From Amoebophrya sp. A120 (taxonomy: Eukaryota; Sar; Dinophyceae; Syndiniales; Amoebophryaceae), in NCBI GenBank assembly GCA_905178155.1, contig CAJINV010000014.1:2077888-2141887 (forward strand): DNA of 64,000 nt, given 5' to 3'. The notes beneath the pieces were generated by a model. It saw only the letters and a program-made list of their open reading frames with translations, was not told where the DNA came from and made no database searches. This document shows, one piece after another, positions 54,701 to 64,000 of the stretch; the first letter of the stretch is position 1, and each line of letters opens with the position of its first letter. Position numbers and translations under genes: made by a program.

Positions 54701-57700
54701 GCAAGACTGCCGCGCCGCGGATCTTCTTCGCAGTTTCGCGGAAATTTTGACCCTTTGCAGCCTTCACGCAAAGGCATCTTTTTCACAGGGGCGGACTCGT
54801 TCGCCACGGCGCAACGGCCCGCGCCCGAGATCGATCGAATCAATCTCGGACGGATTTGCCATCGGTTCCCTCACTCTCGGGTCGCTGTGGCGATCGTTAT
54901 GAACTTGATCCGCGCGGCAATTCTTGCCGAATATATAAGACGAATGAGGGGCATCCTGAAAAGCAAAAAAAAAACCAGCAAGGGCACTGCGAAACCCGCG
55001 AAAAAGCAACACCAGAAAAAGCCGAAACGCGGAAAATCGTGGCGCCATTTCAGCTATTGGGGAAAAAATGTCGCGGCTGTTGCATTTTTCTCCTTCAGGA
55101 AAAAACCTGAAAGCGTTTGCATTTTTTTCCTTCAGGGAAAAACCTAAAAAAGTTCGCGCGATTTTCTATAACAAAAAAACCAAAAAAGCTGCGCGCGATT
55201 TTCTACTACAAAAAAACCAAAAAAGTTGCGCGCGATTTTCTATTACAAAAAAACCCAAAAAGGTGCGCGCGATTTTCTAAAGGCCAGAAATGTGAAAAAT
55301 CGCCGGCCTGATCGGCCTCATACCATCGGGGAAAGGCAGGAAAAATGGCCCGTCTTCGGTTTTGGTTTTTTTCGAGGGGGGATTCCCGCGCAACTTTTTT
55401 GGGTTTTTTTGTAAAAGAAAATCGCGCGCACCTTTTTTGGTTTTTTTGTAGTAGAAAATCGCGCGCAGCTTTTTTGGTTTTTTTGTTATAGAAAATCGCG
55501 CGAACTTTTTTAGGTTTTTCCCTGAAGGAAAAAAATGCAAACGCTCTCAGGTTTTTTCCCCAAAGAAAAAAATGCGAAGGCCTCGGCATTTTTCCTCCCT
55601 TTACAGAAATGCGGCACCCGGCAGCGCGTGTGGCTTCGCTTTGGCCTTTTTTTTTGCCTACTTTCTTGGCCCGGTCCTTTCAATTTTTTTCGCTTCATTC
55701 GCGGTCTTTTTACTACCGTAGCCCGATTCAGATTCACCATGATTCTGATTCTCATTCGCGACGTTTCTGATTCTGATTCACAACATGTGGCCTCCACAAG
55801 CCAAATAGCTTACAACGTGTGGCCTCCACAAGCCAAATAGAGTTTTGTTCTACGCAATATCCACAAAGGGCCAGCTGTAATCGGGGCGCTGAAGCTCCTC
55901 AGCGCTCATCATCGTCGGACTCTGGGTCTTGGGGCCGCGCTCGCGAACTCCGGCGGCTGCTGCTTCATCCGGCTGCTGGCCGCCGCTCTCGTTGGTGAAG
56001 GAGTGCCTAAGTCGTGCCGAGGGAGAGGAGCGGCGCCACACATGGCGCCAGTGGCTGCGCCAGTGAGTTCAGCAGCCCCATTAACTTCATACGTTTCGGC
56101 TTTGCCTAGAAGCCGCTGCAACGCCTTCGCCGGCACTTGCATCCAAGCAAAGCCAACACGGCCCGCGCGGGGGCGCCTGCCTGGCTGTCGGCCGGCGGCC
56201 GGTCCGGCTGGCAGAAGCCAGGAAGGGCTCGCGGGCTGAGGCAGGCCTTCGCCCCAGGTCCAAGACTGCCTTGGATGCCAATCATAGACACACACACGCG
56301 GCAGTCCCCTGGGCTTTGGCGGTAGAAGTGAAGGGAAACTGACTGAAGCAATTCTGCTTGCCACCAAACCACCCAAGACCAGCAAGAGACGAGAAAGAAC
56401 GTAGCCGGGTCCGCCCGTGTCACGCGCGTGACACGGTGGCCCTGTGATCTAGAGAAGCAGGGCAGCATCCCCCTCGCGCCAAGGGGCGCGCCTGCGCGTG
56501 CGAAAGCAATGCGCCACGACAATGGGCTGACGAGGCGCCCGGCTGTGGCCAAGCGGCGCCGGCAGGCGGCCAACCAATCAATGGGAGGCCGGCAGTTGGT
56601 TGCTTGCCCTCCCGGGTGAGGCCGGCCGTGCCTGCCGCCCACAAGGGAGGAGGGCCAGAATAGCAGTCCGCCGCGCAGAAAGCAAGGCCGGGCCCGTGCC
56701 TGGCTGCCACAGAAACAAAGAAAGGAACAGCGGCAAGGCCAGCACACTGCCTTCTTACAGAGGCAGCCCCGCTGAAGGTCCCAACCTGTCAGAGCAGGCA
56801 CTGATCCGCCGGGGCGGCGGAAATGCAGGGGCAGACGGGGCGCCTGCAATGCTTCGAACCGGGCTGCGGACAAGACGCCGGCGCGCCTGCGACAAAACGA
56901 AAGCGGGCACAGATAGGCCCGACACAAGTGTGGCGCTGCGGCACTTCGCGTCCATATGTGCAAGGGGAGGCCGGCAAAGGGATAAGGGGCAAACGGGCGG
57001 CGCCCGAACGTCAACGCCAGCCGCGGCCCGCATTGCGCGCCACAAAACTGCGCCAAATACGGCAGCGGGCGCCGCGTCTCGAGGAAGCTGCTTTGCGATG
57101 GCCCGGCTCGACGCCTTGTGTGCCCCTCTTCCCTGCAACCACAATGAGGGGCGCCGGCGTTGTGGGAATTGCCTCCGCCTTACATTCCCGAGGCCATTTC
57201 TGAGACATTTTTAAAGATGGCGGGATCACGGGCGTGGCAGTGCATAACTGCTGCTCGCCCGAACTGCTTGACACACTAGCCGTGCCCGTCTGCTGTTGGT
57301 CGGAAGTCGTATTATACCCCGCCATTCGCTGCTGCTCTGCAACTACTGCTGGTGGCACTTGGAAACTAAGATCGTCCGCATCTTCATAACTGCTGGAAGA
57401 AGCAGCAGCTGCGGTATTTGATGATGATGCTGCGCCGCCGGACGAGACAAAGACTCGCGGCGCGACGGGGATCGGAGCTTGCTGGTCCTGCTGTCCTGTC
57501 GAGGAGGAGGACGCGCCGTTTGTGCCTGCTGCTGTCAGAATTCCTGATGGAGCGGATGAGCTGGATGCCGAGGCAGTAGAGCCAGTGGCCGCATTGATGG
57601 ATGCTGTTGTACTGCTAAATACAACTCCTCCCGTACTACTACTTGATGCCCCACTACTTCTAGTTCCCGTCTGTATCATGTTATTCAGCGCCTGCGCACT

Positions 57701-60700
57701 CGCGGTCGCAGAGGCCAAAATTTGTTGCAGCGACTGTGGCCCGGTTTGCTGCTGTTGCTGGTCCACCCCAGGAGCAGCATTCAAACTGGTCCCTGCCGCA
57801 CTTCCTGTTCCTCGATTATCAGTTGCGGCGTTGTTCGTAGTTATAGTGACTTGGAGTTGCCGCGTGTTGATTGAGTTCACGTTCTGCTGCAGAGCCTGTA
57901 CCTGCGTGAGGAATTGCGCGTACAAATTTAAGATCTCCACGGTATTCGCCGGATCGTTCCCGTGCTGCGCCACTGCCTGCTGCAAGCGGCGCTGGATGTC
58001 CTGCGCGGCAGTCAGGAAAGTGGCGTTGTTCTCCGCAGTGATGCGCAGCCGCTGCTCCCGAGAGAGTTCCACCACTGCAGCTCCCGCCGTCGTGTTTGCA
58101 GCCCTGGTTGTGGTCGTGTCAGCGCGTTGATGTTCTACTTGCGTATTTGTTGTTGTATCCTGTGCAACTATTTCATCCACATTATTCCCTGTTGCGTCGT
58201 TTATATTTGCAGCCTCGTAGGCATTGGTCACTTGCGTGAAGAGGTTGGTCAACTGCACGGGATTGATCGTCATTCCACCTCCAGTAGTGGTCGTTCCCGT
58301 TGTTCCCGCTGCCGTTGTCGCTACACCGCCACCAGTAGTCGCTGTCGTTCCTACCGGTACTACAGCAGGCGCAGTGGCGTTATTCTGCTGCTGCTGCAGG
58401 AGAAATCGGTTGAATAGGCCGGTTGCCACCCCGGCCACGTTCGCGGCAGCTGTCCCTCCCGTATCAGCTGCAAAAGTGTCTGGGTCGGGAAGAATGCAAG
58501 ATTTGTCATGCATATTTTTCATGACCCATGATGCCTGTAGTGCATGACCTAGCATCACAGACTTTTTCTTTTAGAGGGCTTCCGGATGCGCCTTCCGCAT
58601 GAGAAATGCCCTGTCCGTGTAGCACAATCTGGACCCCTGCTCTTGCTGGTCATGCAACACAAATTTTTTTAGACTCCAAAAACAGCATGACAAGTTGCAA
58701 GCTTCCAGACCCAGACATATTTGCATTTGATATCCCGGAACGGTCGGCAACAGCCCGTTCAGCATCCGTCTCCGTTCTGCTACAGACATGTTTTGCGTCA
58801 ACAGGTTGGCGTTGCTGTTACCGCTGTAGTCCCCTTTCGAGGGCGGGATCAAGCAGTACTGTGCGCGGATGTTTTGTCTCTCGTTCTGTACCCAGTCGAG
58901 AAAAGAGTAGAATGGACTGGTGCTCGCGGCACGGCATTTGAGCGACCAGGAAACGTTCCTGCTCGCCATCATGGCTAAAGCCAGTTGCTGGTACCCGACG
59001 GAGGATTTGAAAAATTGGTCCCAGTTTTCGAGGTGCTGCAGCTCCGCGAAAGGGGTGGAGGCGGTATTTTTCCTGGTCGCAACTACTATTTGTGTACCAG
59101 TCGGATCCACATTTGAAGCTGCTCCACCAGCTGCACGAGTTCCTGCCAAAGCGATTTGCGCTTCATTTTCGCTCAAAGAACTGGAGTTGATATTTGCTCC
59201 TACTTTTGAAGATGATGATGGTACTTCGCCGCTGTCCCCGATGCTTTTTCGCACTCGACCTCCAGAATTCAGTTGGCTATTCGGATCCATTAGATCGTGC
59301 ATTATTTCGAGTGCGTCTGTGGGTTTGTTTGATACAACCTGTAGCTGCTGCTGCTGTTGTTGCTGGTCAATTCTTTGTTCGTTATTTTCATTGTCCACAA
59401 CGCCCATACTTGCGTCCCCGTCGGCGTCTTGATCGGACGAAACCGCACCACCATTGTTGACCTCCTCGATCTTTTTTAAAGTTTGGGGTAACGCAAACTC
59501 GCACGGGATGAAGATGTGCACCGGATGGTTGCAATACGGGCAATGGTTGTCCCGGCTGCCGTGCATGGTGCCGTGCCGCAACCGACGCCAGCAATCAAAG
59601 TGGATCTTGTGACTGCAGGACCACATGTACAATCCCGCGGCTGTTGGATCGGGTTGGAGCTGCTCGATCAGCTCCAGCGCTTTCGAGTTATTTGCGTTCA
59701 ATAACTTCCTCTTCAAGTTCGGGTCCTCCAAGCCCTGCTCATACGCGCTTGACTCCTCAGAACTAGAATTGCTGTCCACCGGGGAATATCAACTGCAAAA
59801 GTGTCTGGGTCTGGAAAGTTGTGACGCAAGGAAGGGAAAAATAGTGAGCACACTGTAATCAATGCGCTGCCCAGCATGACAAGTTTTTCCTCGGTTCAGA
59901 GTTGCGCACTCCGCATGAGAAACTGCGTTTTTGCATGACAGGTAAGAGGAGCTCTTTGCGGGCACGCAATACAGAGTTGAGAGTCATGCCAGACTAGCAT
60001 GACAAATCTTGTCCAGACCCAGACATATTTGGGTTTGATAGAGAATTCGCGTGCAAATTATTCTCCGCGTAGTTACTGTCTTTCTCCGGAGAAGACGCCG
60101 CGCTCCCCGGCTGTGGGAACAGCTGGCCGGTTGGTGCCGCGGGGACGGAATTCCACCTGGACAGCTGATTGTTGCTCATCGGGGCCGCGGATGAAAATTG
60201 ATTTGCTCCTCCTGTGCTGCCGGCGGTCGTTTTCTCCTTGGAGGAGGAGGAAGACGAGGAACCACTCACGTTTTGCAATTGGAATAAAGAACCCTGTTGT
60301 TGCGCGGCTTGATTCTGCGGTATCGTCGTTGCGTTCGATGTTGTAGTTCCGCCCATCGTCACATCGCCGTCAAGATTCTTGCTAGTACTGCTCGATGAGG
60401 AGGCTACTTGCTGACCGACGAACAGCCCCCTACTAGTTGTACTTGACACACCACCTGCTCCACTGTTAAACATTGCAGCACTCTGCGGGTCCACCGGGCA
60501 GGATTTCTGCGGCGACAGCCGCTTTCTCTTCCTGACTTGACTGTTCGATGAATTATTGTTCATTCCGGTTTTCGTCGGACTGTTTTGGGACTCAGAAACC
60601 GCTAGTTTCTTTAACCTGGGTACGTTCGAGACACAGGTTTTTTGCAAGTGCGCCATCCGCCCCAACGGGTTTTGCCCCGTTTTCTCCCCGGGTTGCTGGC

Positions 60701-63700
60701 AAAAGCAGATCACGCACTCTGCTTCCTGAACGTCAGGCTCCCCGATTTCCTGGCAAATCAGGTCCACTTTGGAAGTAGAAATAGCTTTCTTACTGGAGCC
60801 CGGCTCTTGGTCTTGTTGTAAGAGCTGCAGCTCTCTTTGCGCAGAAGACATCACCGCCGCGGGGGCGCCATTATTTGATGCAACAGCACTTGTTCCAGTG
60901 TTGTTCAGCGTTGGTGTGGCGTTCTGGGAGTTGTTGACAGACGCGGCTTTCTTGACCGGTGAGCTGTTCTTCGCCGCATCTTCGAGAAACGTTTTCTGTT
61001 TCTTGTTGAATTTTTTCAGCATCGCCGCCTGTTTCCTCTTCCTCTCTTCCTTTTTCTTCTCCGCCTCGGTTTTTTCCTCGACCACCGGCTCCTCCTGTGT
61101 CGCCTGTGGCATCGGGGCGTCCTCGTTGTGTTGTTGGAAGGCGGTGTATGAAGAACTGGACGTCGCAGGAGCTGCACCGCCTTGTTGGAACAATGCACCA
61201 CCTGGTGCTGCGACACCAGCTGACAAGCTAGTACAACTGCCGCCTGCTCCCGCCTCTGCTTGGTCCAGCTGCGCCAAAAACCCGATGGAATTCGTGGACG
61301 AAAGCGCCATACTGCCAAAATTCACAGAAGCGGTTGTGCTTTCTGTCGCGCCCGAACGCATGGCCTGCATCGGGAGGGGCTTGTTGTCAGCGCTGTTGTT
61401 TTCGAGAACGACGCTGGTACTAGTACCAGAGGATTGTTTCATCGCAGCACAACTCGGAGCAGGTTGTTCCTTGCCAACCCCGTACAGTTGCAAAAGGTTC
61501 AGGTTTTGGTTCACCACATGCACGTGCTGTTTGCAACTGGGCTCTTTCAAAATCGCCTCGAAGCACTGCAGCAGGGAAAATTGCACGACGGAAGAAGATT
61601 GGTCTAGTTGTTTCAGTGCGACGGCCGTAGAAGAAGCTCCTTGCTGGTCGACATTCATCGCTTCTGGTTCCATTGCTTGTTCTAGCTCTCCACCTAGCTC
61701 CTGATGGTCATTATTTTCTGGAGAGATTCTGGTCAAGTTCACGGACCTGCCGTTCAAGATTCGCGAGGAGGAGGATGTTGCGCCAGAACTTGCTCCTCCT
61801 GCAAGAGCATTCGTCGTTGCATTCAAAACATTTTTTCCCTCTGAAGTTGCTGATGTTGCTGCACCAGGAGCATTTGTAGTTCCGCTGTTAGTGTTACCAT
61901 TGTTCGTCAGACTCGGTCTGCGACTGTTGTTGGGACTCGAATTCGAGCTGCTGTTTGTGCTGGAATTTGTGCCGATGTTCAGGCTGCTTTGGTGCACCAC
62001 CGCGGCGGAAGACAAGGGGTTGTTGTCCAACGTTAACGGCGCCAGCTGCGGCTTCAGCCCGTGGTACCCCAGCAGCCCGAAGCTCTGCCGTCTCGCGGTC
62101 TGCCGTCGGGACGGGGAGGAGGGGGAGAGAGACTGGGCGGGGGGCTGCTGTTGCTGTTGATCCCCTGTTCCATTACTATTCCCTGTGTTTCTGCTTGACT
62201 GCGAGGTTCCCGGGCGGGAGAGCAAACTATCACCACTCTGCTCGTGGATCCGCATCATCTGCCGTGCCAGGCAGTTACTGGACACCTCGCAGCAATCCAC
62301 CTCCACTACCACATCCTTCGCTACGTCAACCATCGACAACCGGGGGTCGACCTTGTCTGCAAGCTCCTTTGCGAGCGCAAACACATTGCCCGCCTGAACG
62401 ACTGACACCTGGATGATGATTTTGTTGCCGTTGTTCCCAGTTGTACTAGAAGACGTCGAGCTGTTCCGCACATTATCCTCTAGCATTTTCTCCTTCTGCT
62501 CCTCAAAGTTCACCAAGACCAACAGCCGCTGCAGCAGCAGCAACGTCAGCTGCAGCCCCCGGTGGTTCACCATTTCCAGCGGGAGAAACGCGGTTTGGAG
62601 TAACGAAACAATCGGCACAGAAATAAAAGCCGGTTCTCGCGCGATTAGTTGCAGCCCCTTCCGGTAGCAGGGAACGACGAAGGACTCGATGTCCTTCCAG
62701 TGCCGATTAGGGACAAAGCTGTTGCTCAGTTTTGCGCCAAGTTTCTCCATATCAAATGTAAAAGTGTCTGGGTCTGGGAGATTGCGAGATTTGTCATGCT
62801 AGTGTGGCATGACACGAGAATCTGTGTTGCATAGGTACGAAAAAGCCCTCTTACCTGTCATGCAAAAGCGCAGTTTGCCATGCGAAATACGTAAGACATG
62901 GCAGCCAAAAAATTTGCCATGCATAGCTGCGTACTGCAGTGCGTCTATCATTCATTTTTAGCATTACAAGTTTCCAGACCCAGACATATTTGCAATGCAT
63001 ACTCCAGTTTTCGTTCCTCCACGTCGTGCTGTTCCTTCCACGAGTAAAGGAGAAACAGCGGGTCGACATACCGCCACAAAGCTTTATGGATGTGTCAGAG
63101 TTGAAATCGACAAAGTTGAAATAATTTGTCATGCATAAGATGGATGCCAGTTGGAACCCAGTCTCTAAGTGGCGCATGACAAATTTCGGTGGGCCCTAAA
63201 TCCAGTTTGTCATGCCGCTTAGGCAAAGAAGAGTGATTTTCTCATGCTACTTTAGCAGCTCGAGCTGTAACCCCTAACAGGCTTACAATCGGCCTCACTT
63301 GCCTGCTCTGCAACGCACATACCTCGGGCCATGCATTTTATGCATGACAAATTATTTCAACTTTGTCGATTTCAACTCTGACACTCCCATAAGCTTGCTT
63401 CAGAATGTACTTCCCCGGAGTGCGGTGACCCGACTGGGTGGCGCTGTGAGATTTTGATCATGCGTGTTCTTCTTTTTTACAACACAGCATCTACTTCTTC
63501 TGCGCCTTTGTTTCATCAAGCTGATGTTTAGCTTTAGGGATGAAACACAAACAATCACTTATCTTAATTTGCAAGCAGTGCCAAACCATCAAACTAGAAA
63601 TACGCGTCCGGTTCCTGGAAGTCCGCAATGTCGGACAAAATCCCATCCAGAAAGTCGCTGTTGTCGTGCGACTTCATGTATCAAATGTAAAAATGTCTGG

Positions 63701-64000
63701 GTCTGGACGAGGCATGCTGTTTTTGCATGACGCAGGAGGTCTGGCATGGAAGCTCTAGCGTCACAGGTTTCGAGAAGCTTCCACAATGCCGAATCCGCAT
63801 GACAAATCACCCATCTTGGTGACAGAAAGTGGGCAGCTTTCGGTACCTATGCATGAGAGATTTTTCTGTGTGCTGCAATGCGCATCACAAGTTTGTCTTC
63901 TTCCAGACCAAGACATTTTTGCATTTGATATCATGATCGTGTCCGTCAGCTCGCTGTGCGTGCAGGGTCCCTTCGCGAGTACGTGGATGCAGTGATACTC
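48751..64000 (-). CDS. UBR1/UBR2-type N-recognin E3 ubiquitin ligase, 5'-partial, ~3063 aa in window
   Basis: C-terminal part of an N-degron ubiquitin ligase; the UBR box would lie beyond the right edge. Evidence in order: the UBR helical region (VLAKGPCTHSELTD, GKYILKQALWRYVDPLFLLY); a RING-H2 with first half CVICFCQQPGEKTGQN (about 60720) and second half CSHKIHFDCWRRL then CPYCNHPVHIFIPCE (about 59500-59630), separated by a ~400-residue low-complexity insertion; and the C-terminal UBR autoinhibitory region (TTYIHKQCPLCFPP, FLCLLTGKHLCSANTFMEQY, SGLVHVQKDDRMCVWGAIYL). Exons: 64000-63931, 63673-63604, 63443-63392, 63079-63002, 62744-60041, 59781-58733, 58457-57248, 53385-52510, 52249-49600, 49341-49260, 49101-48751. 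They total 9192 nt, divisible by three. Nine introns are introners and one (63444-63603) is GT-AG. Confidence 0.93.
49107..49259 (-). mobile_element. Introner, family B (153 bp)
   Basis: TSD CAACA on both sides. The left terminus is TATGCAGTGCAAAAGTATCG and the right CGATACTTTTGCACAGGATA. Removal rebuilds FLCLLTGKHLCSA, the conserved Cys block near the UBR C-terminus. Confidence 0.95.
49347..49599 (-). mobile_element. Introner, family A (253 bp)
   Basis: TSD TAGGT on both sides. The left terminus is TATCAACTGTAAAAATGTCT and the right AGACATTTTTACTTTTGATA. Over 90% alike by eye to the copy at 52255-52509 in the same gene. Removal joins LYTTYI to HKQCPLCF. Confidence 0.95.
52255..52509 (-). 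mobile_element. Introner, family A (255 bp)
   Basis: TSD CATCC on both sides. The left terminus is TATCAACTGTAAAAGTGTGT and the right AGACATTTTTACACTTGATA. Removal joins SETMRM to VMKSLASHPA in frame. Confidence 0.95.
55090..55560. repeat. Long palindrome built from ~37-bp direct repeats
   Basis: The left arm (about 55098-55278) holds four units of GCGCGATTTTCTA...ACAAAAAAACC, each about 37 bp. The right arm (about 55392-55560) is the reverse complement, with the units in mirrored order and nearly identical. About 110 bp separates the arms. The outer parts pair through CCTTCAGGGAAAAACCT / AGGTTTTTCCCTGAAGG. Transcribed as part of the intron, this would fold into a ~170-bp hairpin. Confidence 0.9.
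55780..55840 (+). repeat. Two 29-bp direct repeats
   Basis: Unit ACAAC(A/G)TGTGGCCTCCAC followed by AAGCCAAATAG, at 55780-55808 and 55812-55840, separated by CTT. Preceded by GATTCTGATT-type short repeats (55725-55780). Confidence 0.85.
58463..58732 (-). mobile_element. Introner, family A (270 bp)
   Basis: TSD TCCCG on both sides. The left terminus is TATCAGCTGCAAAAGTGTCT and the right AGACATATTTGCATTTGATA. Same subfamily as the copy at 28018-28284. Removal joins LLPTVPG to GTAAANVAG. Confidence 0.95.
59787..60040 (-). mobile_element. Introner, family A (254 bp)
   Basis: The flanks GGGAA and GAGAA are a 5-bp TSD with one mismatch. The left terminus is TATCAACTGCAAAAGTGTCT and the right AGACATATTTGGGTTTGATA. 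It lies within the long insertion that splits the RING finger. Confidence 0.92.
62750..63001 (-). mobile_element. Introner, family A (252 bp)
   Basis: TSD CTCCA on both sides. The left terminus is TATCAAATGTAAAAGTGTCT and the right AGACATATTTGCAATGCATA. Removal joins EERKLE to KLGAKLSNSF. Confidence 0.95.
63085..63391 (-). mobile_element. Introner, family C (307 bp)
   Basis: TSD AGCTT on both sides. The left terminus is TATGGATGTGTCAGAGTTG and the right CAACTCTGACACTCCCATA. Nearly identical to the C copy at 28384-28690 in an unrelated gene. Removal joins KYILKQA to LWRYVDPL. Confidence 0.95.
63679..63930 (-). mobile_element. Introner, family A (252 bp)
   Basis: TSD TCATG on both sides. The left ter­minus is TATCAAATGTAAAAATGTCT and the right AGACATTTTTGCATTTGATA. 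Removal joins LTDTIM to KSHDNSDFLDG. Confidence 0.95.

Larger units (their letters stand above)
53391..57247 (-). mobile_element. Giant introner (3,857 bp) inside the UBR coding sequence
   Basis: TSD CTGCT at 53386-53390 and at 57248-57252. On the minus strand the element begins TTATGCACTGCCACGCCCGT and ends with an inverse form ending GTGCGTAA. The TIR is imperfect but traceable for about 45 bp, sharing CGCCCGTGATC and then AAATG-CTCAG-AATG. Removing element plus one TSD joins SSSSGEQQ to PKRVRTDSADHAMSDG in frame, and the whole UBR coding sum stays divisible by three. The interior is GC-rich at both sides with a long palindrome in the middle. No open frame inside looks like a structured protein. 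Alternative: a GT-AG intron using T/GTAAGG at the right and GACAG/ACAG at the left also keeps the frame. Confidence 0.82.

Noticed and set aside
55150-55290. CRISPR-like regularly spaced repeats
   Set aside because: The units are contiguous with no unique spacers and are mirrored as a palindrome; this is a repeat-built hairpin in a eukaryotic intron.
56106-57056. 316-codon minus-strand frame inside the giant introner
   Set aside because: Cys/Arg/Pro/Leu-rich composition typical of GC-driven open frames, with competing frames on the other strand; no recognisable domain.
1-64000. rRNA, tRNA and snRNA genes
   Set aside because: No cloverleaf, ribosomal or snRNA core sequence was recognised by eye; a covariance-model scan would be needed to exclude them.

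Overview
The window reads as nuclear DNA of a protist, most likely a dinoflagellate relative. The best guess is a Syndiniales parasite such as Amoebophrya; this is inferred from intron structure and there is no ribosomal marker here. Genes are eukaryotic (proteasome alpha5, PP2A catalytic subunit, an EF-hand protein phosphatase, a UBR-type ubiquitin ligase, a CAP-Gly protein). Proteins carry long Ser/Gly/Ala/Gln-rich insertions. Nearly all host genes lie on the minus strand.

The dominant feature is invasion of coding sequence by introner elements. I located 33 candidate insertions (about 150-770 bp, plus one of 3.86 kb). Nearly all begin TAT and end ATA, most have terminal inverted repeats (TIRs), and nearly all are flanked by an exact or near-exact 5-bp target-site duplication (TSD). 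Removing the element plus one TSD copy restores the reading frame and often rebuilds an invariant motif, such as the phosphatase GD-THGQ, NRG-NHED and TIF-SASNYC blocks. Summed exon lengths are exact multiples of three in every gene where I could add them. Ordinary GT-AG introns coexist with them (all four in the proteasome gene, one in PP2A, one in the UBR gene).

Layout. 1-2.7 kb: diverged tandem repeats in two opposite orientations. 2.7-3.8 kb: an unrecognised minus-strand exon. 6.7-9.4 kb: a metal-dependent amidohydrolase. 11.5-12.1 kb: two or three small exons. 12.7-22.2 kb: the PPEF-like phosphatase. 22.3-25.8 kb: the CAP-Gly protein. 27.0-29.5 kb: two small unrecognised genes. 30.904-40.350 kb: a complete 9.45-kb transposon with TIRs and TSD CTTGA, carrying a 1141-codon intronless ORF, a 242-aa gene and a tyrosine recombinase. 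40.5-42.5 kb: PP2A catalytic subunit. 43.8-45.2 kb: proteasome alpha5. 46.5-47.1 kb: a small coiled-coil protein. 48.75 kb to the right edge: the C-terminal ~3060 residues of a UBR1/2-type E3 ligase, whose gene contains eight ordinary-sized introners and the 3.86-kb one.

How it fits together. The host genes are unrelated housekeeping and regulatory genes. What links them is shared mobile DNA. The same introner families (A, B, C, D below, plus single-copy types) occur in different genes and some copies are over 90% alike by eye, so spread appears recent. The giant introner and the 9.45-kb transposon also make 5-bp TSDs and begin TTA, which makes them the natural places to look for the mobilising machinery, although no transposase is proven here.
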